From Mycolicibacterium chlorophenolicum (GTDB lineage Bacteria > Actinomycetota > Actinomycetes > Mycobacteriales > Mycobacteriaceae), in assembly GCF_001044235.1 (NCBI RefSeq), contig NZ_JYNL01000002.1, positions 27,580 to 91,579 of the forward strand: a stretch of 64,000 nt of DNA. Direction: 5' to 3'. Within the stretch, counting starts at the first letter, position 1; each line of letters starts with the position of its first letter. The notes under the pieces are model-generated. The model had not been told where the DNA came from. It saw only the letters and a program-made list of their open reading frames with translations, and did no database searches. Positions 1 to 8,458 of the stretch are shown here, piece by piece. A program made the position numbers and the translations under genes.

Positions 1-550
1 CATCGGGGACGATTGCAGTCACCGGCCAGAACCGCCGGTAGGAAGGGGCGCCTGACCCCGGCAACCATGCGGCGGGCGGGCGTGGCTGCGTCGAGGTTCG
101 CCGTGATCGACGTGATATCCGGCCGCACATCGTGTTCGGTGATGGCCGGATGGGTGGATGATGCTCGACCGCATAGCGAGGATGTTATGCCCCATCGGTG
201 CCAACGGAGACGATGCCGCCGGCCGATCGCGCCGAGCAGTCTCACCTGACCGGTGCCCACAGATCGACAGGGATCGCGTACGCAACATCAGAAAGCGTCA
301 CAAAACCGATGCGGTGCGATTGAACGCGTCCCCGCCGATGAGTCGCTGCTCTCTGCCCGAGTGGCCGCGACGATGTCACCGACGGGTTCTTACAACCCGA
401 ATCGGCTCCCTCGACGACGCCATCTCTCACGCCCGATCACATATCGGTTCTGGCTCGCGCACCTAGCTCAGCTTCTAAACCCACGACGACTCTGGCAGCT
501 CGACAACGTCGCAACCCGCTGCACTCTCCGGTGACCCGTTGCGCAGGGCA
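1..550. other. gene-free stretch at window start
   Basis: I see no recognisable gene. Short open frames exist on both strands but overlap each other and are arginine/serine-rich, as expected from random high-GC sequence. The RibF-like gene ends at 551, so this stretch lies downstream of it. Confidence 0.5.
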
Positions 551-1285
551 CTATTCCAAGCGCCTCAGGAAGCTGATCGATATTTGATCGGCGGCAGGGT
601 CTGTGGATGTGAGCAGTTCGTGGCCTCCGGAACCGATACACACCGTTGCCGCCTGTCCGTTGATCAGCGCCTGGTAGGCGCCACTGGCCGGCATGGCAAG
701 TGTGCTGTCAACGTGTAGGCGGCCGTCGGCGCCTCGCGTCGCGGTGCGCTCAAGTGCTCCGCACATCAGCTGGGCCGCTTGCTCAACGTCGCCGCGGGCG
801 ACCAGGGCACGGATCCGGCTGGAGGAAACCACCTGTCCGGCCACCGTCGTCAGATCCACGACCTGAGTGTGTACGCCTGCCTGGGCGCGTAGCGTGTCGG
901 GCGATCCGTGGGCGTTGGCTCCAAAACGGAAGTTCGCACCCACCGACACACGCTGAGGCCTTAGGCGCTGCAAGAGAACTCGGTCGATGAACTCTTCTGC
1001 GCCGAGTGTGGCCCACATCCGGTCGAAGGGAATCAGCACAATCTCGCTGACACCGAGAGTCGCTATCGTGGCAATGCGGCGGTGCAGGTCCATCAACAAC
1101 TTGGGTGCACGCGTGGGTGCCAGCACAGATAGCGGATGGCGATCGAAAGTCAGCACCGTGTCGCATCCCTCGATGACTGCTCGATGACCACGGTGCACAC
1201 CGTCGAAGAACCCGATGGCGACGCCGGATCGTGGGCGTCGCTGCGCATCAGCGATCTTCACCACGCGTGGGCTGTTCGCGGTCAC
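551..1285 (-). CDS. RibF-like FAD synthetase, kinase domain reduced
   Basis: Predicted to adenylylate FMN to FAD. The N-terminal nucleotidyltransferase domain is intact: GFFDGVHRGHR at residues 25-35, TFDRHPL near 48, a GANFRFG segment near 115 and SSSRIRALVARGD near 152. Normal bifunctional RibF is about 310-330 aa with a C-terminal riboflavin kinase domain. Here only about 65 residues follow; they keep a GAYQAL segment and end in ISISFLRRLE, which recall the ends of the kinase fold, but the GRTLGFPTAN-type core is missing. So this 244-aa protein probably has FAD synthetase activity only, or is a degenerate paralogue. The start is GTG with no strong ribosome site, so the N-terminus is uncertain. 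Many flavoenzymes lie elsewhere in the window (MetF, TfdB-like hydroxylase, GcoB, LhgO, Lpd), but a link is inference. Confidence 0.75.
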   Translation of the reverse strand: MTANSPRVVKIADAQRRPRSGVAIGFFDGVHRGHRAVIEGCDTVLTFDRHPLSVLAPTRAPKLLMDLHRRIATIATLGVSEIVLIPFDRMWATLGAEEFIDRVLLQRLRPQRVSVGANFRFGANAHGSPDTLRAQAGVHTQVVDLTTVAGQVVSSSRIRALVARGDVEQAAQLMCGALERTATRGADGRLHVDSTLAMPASGAYQALINGQAATVCIGSGGHELLTSTDPAADQISISFLRRLE

Positions 1286-1663
1286 CTCGAAACGGTATCG
1301 ATTCGGTCGTTAACGGGCCGCGAACCAGGCGTGTGAACAGTCCGCACGCCGTTAGCGGCGCTGTGCGTGCACGCAACTGCGATAGATGCGGTGGAGATTC
1401 GTCGTGCATAGGTTCAACGGCGGCGGTCGCAACAGCCCAGCTTGCGGCGGATTCGCTGCAGCTTGTGCTGCGGATCGGGTGACCCGTGCCGTTACAGCCT
1501 CGCGAAATGGCCATGTCGTGCGCGATCAGCCTAAGCCGCTGTGATGGCCGATCACGCCCGGGTAACGCCCCTGGGAGAACACTCGCTGACACGGACCCAG
1601 GCCTTGTTAACCGTACTGTCTCCGGGGATCTGAGGAGCCGAGAGAGTGGAGAGCTGAGCGCAG
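1286..1663. other. intergenic region between divergent genes
   Basis: About 380 bases between the divergently transcribed RibF-like gene and the PPOX gene. It should hold both promoters, but I could not pick convincing -35/-10 pairs or a palindrome. Confidence 0.4.
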
Positions 1664-2161
1664 GTGAATGCCGCTGAACGTCGTGAGTTTGTCCGTTCCC
1701 ACCGGGCTGCCATTTTCGGATATAGCCGTAAGAAGGACGGGCCCTCGCTGACAGTCGTCTATTACGTCATGGATGGTGATGACATCCTGGTGTCGTCGAC
1801 GACGCCGCGCTCGAAGACACGTGCGGTTGTGCGAAATCCGAAGATCTCGCTGTGTGTGCTGGATGAGAGCTGGCCGTTCGCATACCTGACGGTCTACTGC
1901 GATGCGACTGTCGATGCCACGGTGGAATCAGATTTGGATGCCGTTGTGTCCTTGTACAAGCGCATCTTCGGAACGATTCTTGGCCGCGAGTTTGACGATA
2001 GCGCCGCGCATGATGATGTGGTTGAGAAGGCTATCAAGGAAGAGCGTGTCGTTCTGCGCCTCAAGCCGTACGCGACGTTTATGACACCGCCACGCCCCAT
2101 CACGAGCGAAGCCGATATTGCACCCCTAGTACATCTTGAGAGCACGACCATGCCGTGGTAG
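1664..2161 (+). CDS. PPOX-class (pyridoxamine 5'-phosphate oxidase-like) flavoprotein
   Basis: A 165-aa split-barrel protein of the pyridoxamine 5'-phosphate oxidase-like superfamily, which in mycobacteria often uses F420 or FMN to reduce small substrates or sequester cofactor. The family layout is visible: an early GPSLTVVYYVMDGDDILVSS strand pair (near residues 26-45), the TPRSKTRAVVRNPKISLCVLD segment (near 46-66) that contacts cofactor phosphate in relatives, and the YLTVYCDATV strand after it. The substrate cannot be predicted. ATG is preceded by GCAGG. It stands alone, divergent from the RibF-like gene. Confidence 0.75.
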   Translation: MNAAERREFVRSHRAAIFGYSRKKDGPSLTVVYYVMDGDDILVSSTTPRSKTRAVVRNPKISLCVLDESWPFAYLTVYCDATVDATVESDLDAVVSLYKRIFGTILGREFDDSAAHDDVVEKAIKEERVVLRLKPYATFMTPPRPITSEADIAPLVHLESTTMPW

Positions 2162-2801
2162 GGCGCGGATCTGGTGAAGGACACATTTGATGGCCTGTGT
2201 GGCAACCGGCCTCGTCGGCGGCCTTGTTACCTACTTGATCAGCGCTCGTCACCGTCGCAGAGGTGGTGGTCAGCGCGATGTCGCGAACGTCGTGGTGTGC
2301 CGGTGGCGACGTTGTCACGGTCTTGACGCGGTCAACGCCGTTGATCTCGACGAAATTCTTGCGTTCGGTAGTGACTGGCTCGCCAGCGATCAGTTTCAGC
2401 TCGCTGGCTTGTTGCGCGACTTGCTTGTTGCCCCGGCTATTTCGAGTGTCAACGGCGCCCGAGCATTGAGCCGCTTCTGAGGGTGCGGGATTAGTATCCA
2501 GGTGTAGATGGCACTCGTTCACACGTGCACTATATCGACGAATTCGCGTGGCTCTACACCGTTGCGCGCACGTACCTGGTTGGTAAGCCATCTGCAACAT
2601 TCGCGCCTCTAAGCACCTGCATGTCGGCGATCGTCGTCTGGTGCGGGTTGCACCGATAAGTTGACGCTTTCGATTACGCGGTTCGCTGAGCCGGGTGATC
2701 GTGATTGATCGGCATGGAGGTTTGTCCTCGCCGGTTCGGCGTTCGGTAATGTCGTTGCGCCACGATGCTTTTGGCGCGTCAACGGTGAAGTCTCGGGGCC
2801 G
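2162..2801. other. gene-free stretch
   Basis: About 640 bases without a gene I can support. Open frames on both strands have low-complexity Arg/Ser/Thr-rich translations and no motif. It could be a decayed region, but no ancestor is recognisable. Confidence 0.4.
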
Positions 2802-3029
2802 CTAGGTCGTCCGGGGCCGGCGGGCTGGCTTGTCGTTCTTTCGACGCTTCTTTTGAAGTCGCCCGCTGTGCGGTTGTTCGAGCAGATCCGCCAGGCGGCG
2901 CTCTGTCATCGGCGCGCCGGTCCCGGTGACGAGGTAGCGGTACCAGACCTTTTCGGTTCTTGCAGCAGTGTCGAACACCGTGTTGGCGCGGTGGTCCTCG
3001 GCGAATTCGGCGTCCGTCTGTCGTTCGGA
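2802..3029 (-). other. possible short ORF in frame after the YciI stop
   Basis: Directly after the TAA of the YciI gene the same minus-strand frame stays open for 75 codons to a TAG at 2802-2804. The translation has coding-like composition (acidic start, ARTEKVWYRYLVTG near residues 22-35, a basic tail GRLQKKRRKNDKPARRPR) unlike the shadow frames around it. There is no ATG; a GTG at 2978 would give 58 aa. It may be a separate small protein, the remnant of an extended YciI protein cut by a stop codon, or chance. Confidence 0.25.
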
Positions 3030-3425
3030 TTAGCTGAAGCCGAAGACGCCTTTGAGGAAGTTGATCTCAATTTGCATCGTGCCTTCGTTGAGCTGCCAGG
3101 GCACAATTCGGAAGGTGCGGAATCCAAGGGCATGCATGGGATCTTGCATGGCCAGTGCATGCGCTTCCGCGGCGGTCTCGGCCCTGAATACGATCAGTCC
3201 GGTGGCCGAATAGGAGTAGTTTTCATCCAGGAATGGGCCAGCGACAAAGATCTTCTTGGCGGCTTCCATGTCAGCCAGCCATTGCTTGTGTTCGGGGACA
3301 GCTCCTTCGATGTCCTCCGGACGGGAGGTCTCGACCAGGTCGGTGAAGCAGGCGAAGTAGACCTTCTGGGCTCCCGCATGGCGTTCGTCGGGACGAGCCT
3401 TCGCGTTCGGATCGCTGCTGCTCAT
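3030..3425 (-). CDS. YciI-like (YCII-related domain) protein
   Basis: A 131-aa protein of the YciI/DGPF-type ferredoxin-like fold, small dimeric proteins that often act as accessory dehydratases or dehydrochlorinases in aromatic catabolism. Features are the KVYFACFTD first strand near residue 20, HKQWLADMEAAKKIFVAGPF near 45-64, and the GLIVFRAETAAEAHALAMQDP helix region near 75-95. The His of the HKQW segment sits where relatives have their putative catalytic His. A strong AAGGAG precedes ATG at 3425. It lies 117 bases downstream of a MarR gene on the same strand and may be controlled by it. Confidence 0.75.
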   Translation of the reverse strand: MSSSDPNAKARPDERHAGAQKVYFACFTDLVETSRPEDIEGAVPEHKQWLADMEAAKKIFVAGPFLDENYSYSATGLIVFRAETAAEAHALAMQDPMHALGFRTFRIVPWQLNEGTMQIEINFLKGVFGFS

Positions 3426-3542
3426 GTGTGGTTACTCCTTGGTGTTGGGTCTTGAGACGTTGTGGTGACCAACAACTCCCGCCAGTTGTTCGGGGCCATA
3501 GCTTGCCTAGCCCGCGTTGAAAGACTGCCAGGTCAGCTCAAT

Positions 3543-4019
3543 TCACGATTCGGGGTAGGTGAAACGTGTCAGGAGTCTCATCAGCTGTTCGGGTTCGCCC
3601 GGCTTTAGGTGGGCGATCAGCATGTCTGCGATGCTCTGGGCCTCGCAGTGGACCTCCTCGAAGACCTCTAGGCCGTCCTCGGTGATCTGTACCATCCATA
3701 CTCGTCGATCACCTTCGACGCCTTCGCGCGTCACCAAACCGGCAGTCTCGAGATCGTCGATAGCGCGTCCCACGGCGGCCTTGTCGAACCCCGTCGCGGC
3801 GACAAGGTCACGTTGAAGCGTGGGTCCACGATCAGCCAACACGATTAGCATGGCGAAATGCCGCAGTTCCAACCCGAATGGCCGTACCGCCGCGGCTAGT
3901 TCACCGGCGGCGCGCAGATGGGCCCTTCGTAGCAGGAGACCCATCGCGAACGGTGACGCGTCCCCGGGACGGTTGGTCGCCCACTTGATCACCGACCGCT
4001 TCGCCACTCGCGCCATCAT
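3543..4019 (-). CDS. MarR-family transcriptional regulator (MarR1)
   Basis: A 158-aa winged-helix regulator. The core is clear: GLELRHFAMLIVLADRGPTLQRDL (helices 2-3, near residues 48-71), the recognition helix region GFDKAAVGRAIDDLETAGLV (near 77-96) and the wing TREGVEGDRRVWMVQITEDG (near 97-116). MarR proteins usually repress a neighbour and respond to phenolic or lipophilic ligands. The YciI gene lies downstream on the same strand and lipA is divergent, so either may be a target. I see no good palindrome in the 250-base gap to lipA. Confidence 0.85.
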   Translation of the reverse strand: MMARVAKRSVIKWATNRPGDASPFAMGLLLRRAHLRAAGELAAAVRPFGLELRHFAMLIVLADRGPTLQRDLVAATGFDKAAVGRAIDDLETAGLVTREGVEGDRRVWMVQITEDGLEVFEEVHCEAQSIADMLIAHLKPGEPEQLMRLLTRFTYPES

Positions 4020-4269
4020 GCCAGCATACCGTGATCACAGCATCCGATACCGTCTCATATGATTAGGTCTTCAAACGAACCGAGAGAACAGCGATCAAAG
4101 GCCGATGACGTGCGGCCGCACACCCCGTCGCCGCAGCGGCTGTGGAAGGCGCACGGGTGAGCCGTGTGTGCGATGTCGACCACAGCATCGTTTCGATCGC
4201 GTAGTCGATCCAGTGAGTGTGGGCACAGATGACCGCATCTGCGTGCGGCAGCCGGGTAGCATCGACGAT

Positions 4270-5202
4270 GTGACGATCGCGCCTGAAGGTCGAAAGCTGT
4301 TGCGTTTGGAGGTGCGCAACGCCGAGACGCCCATGGAGCGTAAGCCGCCGTGGATCAAGACCCGGGCCAGGATGGGCCCGGAGTACCAGGAACTCAAGGC
4401 GTTGGTGCGCCGCGAGGGTCTGCATACCGTGTGCGAGGAAGCCGGCTGCCCGAACATCTTCGAATGTTGGGAGGACCGTGAGGCTACGTTCCTGATCGGT
4501 GGTGAGCAGTGCACGCGGCGTTGTGACTTCTGCCAGATTGATACCGGCAAACCTGCCGAACTCGACCGTGACGAGCCGCGCCGGGTGGCTGAGAGCGTTC
4601 AGGCGATGGGGCTGCGCTATTCCACGGTGACTGGGGTGGCGCGTGACGATCTGCCCGATGGCGGTGCGTGGTTGTACGCCGAAGCCGTGCGCGCCATCAA
4701 GACGCTCAACCCTCACACCGGTGTGGAGTTGTTGATCCCGGATTTCAACGGTGACCCGGCGCTGCTGGAGCAGGTGTTCGAGGCGCACCCAGAAGTGTTG
4801 GCGCACAACGTGGAAACGGTGCCGCGAATCTTTAAGCGGATCCGTCCCGCGTTTCGCTACGGGCGTAGCCTCGCGGTCCTGACGGCTGCCCGCGACTACG
4901 GTTTGGTCACCAAGTCGAACCTGATTCTGGGCATGGGCGAGACGCCCGAGGAGGTGCGCACCGCGCTTCGCGATCTGTACGACGCGGGCTGCGACATTGT
5001 TACGATCACCCAGTACTTGCGGCCGTCGGTGCGCCACCATCCGGTCGAGCGGTGGGTCAAGCCCGAGGAGTTCGTTCAACATCAGCAGTTCGCGATGGGC
5101 CTCGGCTTCGCCGGAGTGCTGGCCGGTCCGCTGGTCCGGTCGTCGTATCGGGCTGGCAGGTTGTACATGCAGGCGGTCGCGTCGCGGCCTGCGGTGACCT
5201 GA
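4270..5202 (+). CDS. lipA: lipoyl synthase
   Basis: Radical-SAM enzyme inserting two sulfurs into protein-bound octanoyl groups to form lipoyl cofactor. Both iron-sulfur motifs are present: C55/C60/C66 for the auxiliary cluster and C81/C85/C88 (CTRRCDFC) for the SAM cluster. The C-terminal RSSYRAG motif supplies the Ser that ligates the auxiliary cluster in the family. I place the start at GTG 4270, giving 310 aa, because the protein from there ([17 protein letters not shown]) matches remembered M. tuberculosis LipA (311 aa) from its first residues. The gene stands alone. In mycobacteria lipA is normally beside lipB, so this is likely a second copy, perhaps serving extra 2-oxoacid dehydrogenase or glycine cleavage capacity. 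Confidence 0.93.
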   Translation: MTIAPEGRKLLRLEVRNAETPMERKPPWIKTRARMGPEYQELKALVRREGLHTVCEEAGCPNIFECWEDREATFLIGGEQCTRRCDFCQIDTGKPAELDRDEPRRVAESVQAMGLRYSTVTGVARDDLPDGGAWLYAEAVRAIKTLNPHTGVELLIPDFNGDPALLEQVFEAHPEVLAHNVETVPRIFKRIRPAFRYGRSLAVLTAARDYGLVTKSNLILGMGETPEEVRTALRDLYDAGCDIVTITQYLRPSVRHHPVERWVKPEEFVQHQQFAMGLGFAGVLAGPLVRSSYRAGRLYMQAVASRPAVT

Positions 5203-5419
5203 CGGGATGGCGAACATTCCTGCTGGCCTAGGGATTTAGTGGTCATGCTCCTTTCGGGGCGAGTCTCTTGTGGCCGCTGCCAGCCGTGCATCCTTGCGTG
5301 TCGACCGGGCGTTTCGGATTCGTTAAAGAACCCGTAGTCCCCTCGCCGCGGTGCGGAGGATGCGCTCCATTCGTGGACAGCGGGTTCGGCCTGCCGAAGG
5401 CCGACCGCTGGACGTGGTG

Positions 5420-5674
5420 TTATGGCCCGGTGGTGGGAGTGGTCGCCTCAGAGCTGTTGGTATTGAGTGGATTTGGGTCGGCCGGGGGCTGCTTCGTTAA
5501 GTCGATGTCGTGGTCGAGGTCGGGCATTACGGGCAGGAACGCGCACACTGGTATGAGGGTGGATCCGCATGGGTCTTGGGGTGAGGCCGCGGCCGGTGTG
5601 GCCGACGTTATCGCGACGCCTAGTGCTGCTGTCACCACTATCAGGCATCCACTGGTCGTGCGGTGTCGTGCCAT
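5420..5674 (-). CDS. small secreted protein, mycobacterial
   Basis: An 84-aa predicted exported protein. It has a basic N-terminus (MARHRTTSG), a hydrophobic segment (residues 10-26) and an AAASP signal-peptidase-like site near residues 30-33. The mature part is short and proline/aspartate-rich with two cysteines (CGSTLIPVC, a possible disulfide) and a DLDHDIDL stretch. Similar tiny secreted proteins are common in mycobacteria; the function is unknown. An AAGGAA-type ribosome site precedes ATG 5674. It is the last member of the minus-strand series that begins with yrbEA. Confidence 0.65.
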   Translation of the reverse strand: MARHRTTSGCLIVVTAALGVAITSATPAAASPQDPCGSTLIPVCAFLPVMPDLDHDIDLTKQPPADPNPLNTNSSEATTPTTGP

Positions 5675-5763
5675 AGCCGTCTTTTTCCTTTGGCCTGGAC
5701 TTGGTGATGGGCTGAAGGTGTATTCGAGTTGGGGCTGCATGGGCGGCTCGGTTTTTGGTTACC

Positions 5764-6645
5764 TTATTTGATGGAGTTGGTGAGATCTGGTGTCATCGCG
5801 GCGAGTTGGCGCGACCAGTTTGGCCAGTCGTGATTGCCGGTGGATGGTATGTCGAAGTGGCCGTTGTGTCCTCCGATGCTGCGGTAGTGGTCGTAGAAGG
5901 CGCGGTTGCTGCCTTGAGCTTGGTCGCAATAGCCCAGCATCGCGGCGGGATCGCTGCATGTGAGTGTGGCCGGGCTGAAGACCCACAGGCGAGTGTTGTT
6001 GTCTACCAGCAGCTGCGCGTGTGCGTCGGGGTCATGCCACTTCCACCGGCCAAGCTGGGGCAGTCCCCACATGTTGCGGGTGTCCACGCCGCCGAATTGC
6101 TGCATGCCGGCGGTGATCGCGCCGTTGAGTGTGGTGTTTGACGGGGTGAGGAAGCCTGACATGGAGCCGGCGTAGCGGAATCGGTCGGGGTGGAAGGCTG
6201 CCAGCGTGAGTGCGGCGGTGCCGCCTTGCGCGGCTCCCACGATCGCATGCCCGCCCGGTGACTGGCCTTTGTTGGCGGCCAGCCAGTTTGGTAACTCGTC
6301 GGATAGGAACGTCTCCCATTGGCGGCTTCCGTCCTGTTCCCAGTTGGTATAGAGGCTGTAGGCGCCGCTCGCTGGCGCGGCCACCGACACGCCGGTGCCG
6401 GCCAGCGTCGACATGGCGTTGCCGGCGGTGACCCAGTTGCTGACGGTGTCGCCGGCGTTGAAGGCGTCGAGCAGGTACACCGTGTGGGGGCCGCCGGCCA
6501 TGTATGCGACTGGGATGTCGCGGCCCATGGCGGCTGAGGGCACCATGAGGTACTCGGTTGTGGCGGCTTTTGCTTGCACGGCTGTCCATAGGCATAGCCC
6601 GAGCACGGCTGCAAAAATTGCCCGCAGCAGCACCGCGTGTTTCAT
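5764..6645 (-). CDS. MPT51-like antigen 85-family secreted protein
   Basis: A 293-aa secreted alpha/beta-hydrolase-fold protein of the antigen 85 family, closest in my memory to MPT51/MPB51 (FbpD). A signal peptide spans roughly residues 1-27. Shared segments include YLMVPSAAMGRDIPVA (32-47), HTVYLLDAFNAG (54-65), YTNWEQDGSRQWETFLS (99-115) and GGHNGHFDIP near the end. The elbow is GAAQGG with Ala at 139 where catalytic antigen 85 proteins have Ser, as in MPT51, so mycolyltransferase activity is not expected; a cell-wall or matrix-binding role is more likely. A GAAGGGA ribosome site supports ATG 6645. It lies 91 bases after the CAP gene in the mce series. Confidence 0.88.
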   Translation of the reverse strand: MKHAVLLRAIFAAVLGLCLWTAVQAKAATTEYLMVPSAAMGRDIPVAYMAGGPHTVYLLDAFNAGDTVSNWVTAGNAMSTLAGTGVSVAAPASGAYSLYTNWEQDGSRQWETFLSDELPNWLAANKGQSPGGHAIVGAAQGGTAALTLAAFHPDRFRYAGSMSGFLTPSNTTLNGAITAGMQQFGGVDTRNMWGLPQLGRWKWHDPDAHAQLLVDNNTRLWVFSPATLTCSDPAAMLGYCDQAQGSNRAFYDHYRSIGGHNGHFDIPSTGNHDWPNWSRQLAAMTPDLTNSIK

Positions 6646-6736
6646 TGGGCCGTCCCTTCGTTGGTTGTTCGGGTTTGACCCGGCCGGCAGCTTCCGTCGG
6701 CGCTGGTCGAGGGTGATGTGATTGAGGGGCTGGGAG

Positions 6737-7384
6737 TCACGCTGGCGGATAGGCCGGTGGCGGGTAGACGCCGCGCAGGATCCAGGCGAGCCAGTTGGTG
6801 CCGTACTCGAGTTCGTCGCTGGCGTCGTAGTCGGGGTTGGGGTCGATTCCTGTTCCATTCGGCGGGCTCTGGCTGACTGCTGAGGTTTGCGGCAGCGTCT
6901 CGGTGGGCTGCCCGTAGACGGCGACGACGACGGTGCGGTCGGGGCTGTTTTCGCTCCAGACGCCGACTGCGGTGTTGGCGCAGTTGGTCATGATGGCGTG
7001 GTAGTCGGGGTTGTCGTACCACTGGTTGATCAGTTCGAGGCCGCTGATCGCCAGGGCGGGGTTGATCGCGACGGTCTCGGCGACGGCGCCGTGAAAGCCG
7101 GCAGCGGTGGCGCGGTCCTGGGGTGTGGACCCGTCGGAGCCGATGTCGCCGTTGAGGCTGCGGTTGTTGAGGACGTCGACGGTGTGCCATTGGGCGGCTA
7201 GTCGTAACTGTGCGTTCGCTTTGACGTCGTTGGTGCATCCGGCCTGGTGTTGGGCGGCGTAGATGTCGGCGATGACGCTGTTGTTGAGTCGGTTGTTGTC
7301 TGCGTGGGCGGTCGGTGCGGTTGCGGCCAGTACCGCGCTCATACCGACGGCGAGTATCGCCCCTAGTGGTGATAGTGCCGACAT
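6737..7384 (-). CDS. secreted CAP/SCP-domain protein
   Basis: A 215-aa exported protein of the CAP (SCP/PR-1) superfamily. The N-terminal signal peptide ends near TAPTAHA (residues 22-28). The CAP core includes AAQWHTVDVLNN (near 64-75), GAVAETVAINPA (near 98-109), LELINQWYDNPDYHAIMTNCANTAVGVW (near 116-143) and a late VVAVYGQP strand. Bacterial CAP proteins bind sterols, lipids or metals, or act on the cell wall; none can be chosen here. It is 27 bases from the DUF732 gene and probably co-transcribed with the mce genes upstream. Confidence 0.8.
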   Translation of the reverse strand: MSALSPLGAILAVGMSAVLAATAPTAHADNNRLNNSVIADIYAAQHQAGCTNDVKANAQLRLAAQWHTVDVLNNRSLNGDIGSDGSTPQDRATAAGFHGAVAETVAINPALAISGLELINQWYDNPDYHAIMTNCANTAVGVWSENSPDRTVVVAVYGQPTETLPQTSAVSQSPPNGTGIDPNPDYDASDELEYGTNWLAWILRGVYPPPAYPPA

Positions 7385-7411
7385 CGGTACCTCCGTGCGT
7401 GCTGGGGCCAG

Positions 7412-7774
7412 TTAGGGTGTGGGCGGTTGGTAGTGGGCTGCGGAGTTGCGCAGCTGCCAGATCTGCGCTGGGCACAGTTCATTGGCCGCTTGGGTGATCA
7501 GATACGACGCTTGGTACTCATCGGGATTGTTGAAGTCGCTTTTTACGGCGGTCATGACTTCGGCATAGCTTTGACCGGAACTGATGCGCGCGCATAGTCC
7601 GCGCCCGTAGGCGATGGCGTCGTCTGCGCTGCGGAAGTTATATCCCGGTCGCACGGTGACGTTGACCAGATAGGCGACGGTATCTGCCTGTGCCGGCGGT
7701 GATCCGAGGAGCGCGGCAAGAGCCAGCCCGGCGACGTGCAGGCCAAGGACTGTGGCGGTTGTCGGTGTGTTCAT
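7412..7774 (-). CDS. DUF732 secreted protein
   Basis: A 120-aa mycobacterial DUF732 protein. It has a signal peptide (residues 1 to about 30, ending PPAQA), then the compact helical domain with the family's two cysteines: C61 in YGRGLCARISSGQSY and the late ELCPAQ. Function is unknown; such proteins are exported and often antigenic. ATG 7774 is chosen because it is immediately followed by the signal peptide. It lies 17 bases after the Mce-associated protein upstream of it. Confidence 0.78.
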   Translation of the reverse strand: MNTPTTATVLGLHVAGLALAALLGSPPAQADTVAYLVNVTVRPGYNFRSADDAIAYGRGLCARISSGQSYAEVMTAVKSDFNNPDEYQASYLITQAANELCPAQIWQLRNSAAHYQPPTP

Positions 7775-7791
7775 GTGCTGAGTCCTTGCCG

Positions 7792-8433
7792 TCACACCGG
7801 TGTGAAGTCCGAGATGAGCCACTGGTTGCCGATCTTGTCCAGCGTCACCTTCACACTTGAGGCGCTACTGCTGGGAGTGCCGCCGCCGGCGGTGATGGTT
7901 TGGTCGACGAATACCAGCACCTGCGCGTGGTTGGCGGTGGCTGATATCGAGGCGGCGGCGGGCACTGTTGCCGTTGCTGAGATTTGTTTCTGCTGGGCGC
8001 CGGGGATGACGACATCGTGGATCAGGGAGCTGTAGGAGTCGCGGAACGTGCCGGTGAGCCTTTCGCGGGCGGCGTTGAGTTGCTTGTCGGCTGTGGCCGC
8101 CTGGTAGGACAGCAACGCGATGGTGCTTTCGGTGGCCGCGGCCACGGACTGGGTGCGCGCGGTGGCCGTGTCGCTGGCCGATTGGTATTGCCATTTCAGG
8201 TAGCCCGCACCCAGCGCCAGTGTAAGGGCCAGTGCTGGTAGCAGCCCGTAGGCGAGAAGACGGCCCCAGCGCAGGCGTGGTCTGGGTCGGCGCGTAACTG
8301 GCGCCTCGTCGCTGGCGGCTGGATCATCGTGTGGGTCATCGGATGGCGCAGCCTCAGCGTCGGTCTCGGCCGCCGTCGTTTCGTCCGCGTCGATGCCGGT
8401 GGTGTCATTGCCGGTCGCAGCAATCATGGTCAC
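7792..8433 (-). CDS. Mce-associated membrane protein (Mam type)
   Basis: A 213-aa single-pass protein. About 55 acidic/Thr/Ala-rich cytoplasmic residues and a basic RRPRPRLRWGRL stretch (49-60) lead into one membrane helix (about 62-80). The periplasmic part of about 130 residues has the mixed alpha-beta fold typical of Mam proteins: a helix with RERLTGTFRDSYSSLI, then strands ending WLISDFTPV. Mam proteins stabilise Mce lipid importers. Only 25 bases separate it from the second Mam gene, and position plus topology support the call. Confidence 0.8.
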   Translation of the reverse strand: MTMIAATGNDTTGIDADETTAAETDAEAAPSDDPHDDPAASDEAPVTRRPRPRLRWGRLLAYGLLPALALTLALGAGYLKWQYQSASDTATARTQSVAAATESTIALLSYQAATADKQLNAARERLTGTFRDSYSSLIHDVVIPGAQQKQISATATVPAAASISATANHAQVLVFVDQTITAGGGTPSSSASSVKVTLDKIGNQWLISDFTPV

Positions 8434-8458
8434 CTGCCTTTCGTTGGGCTATGGGTCG

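Noticed and set aside
2853..3455. 200-aa plus-strand frame across the YciI gene
   Set aside because: YciI on the minus strand has family motifs and an AAGGAG site; this frame has neither.
4063..5217. 384-aa open frame antisense to lipA
   Set aside because: It lies opposite a certain gene and its translation is His/Arg-rich with no family motif; long antisense frames are common in high-GC genes.
6003..6614. 203-aa second frame inside the MPT51-like gene
   Set aside because: Ser/Pro/Arg/Thr-rich shadow frame; the true frame matches MPT51 throughout.
5764..6645. MPT51-like gene as an active mycolyltransferase (fbpA/B/C)
   Set aside because: The nucleophile-elbow Ser is Ala139 (GAAQGG), as in non-catalytic MPT51.
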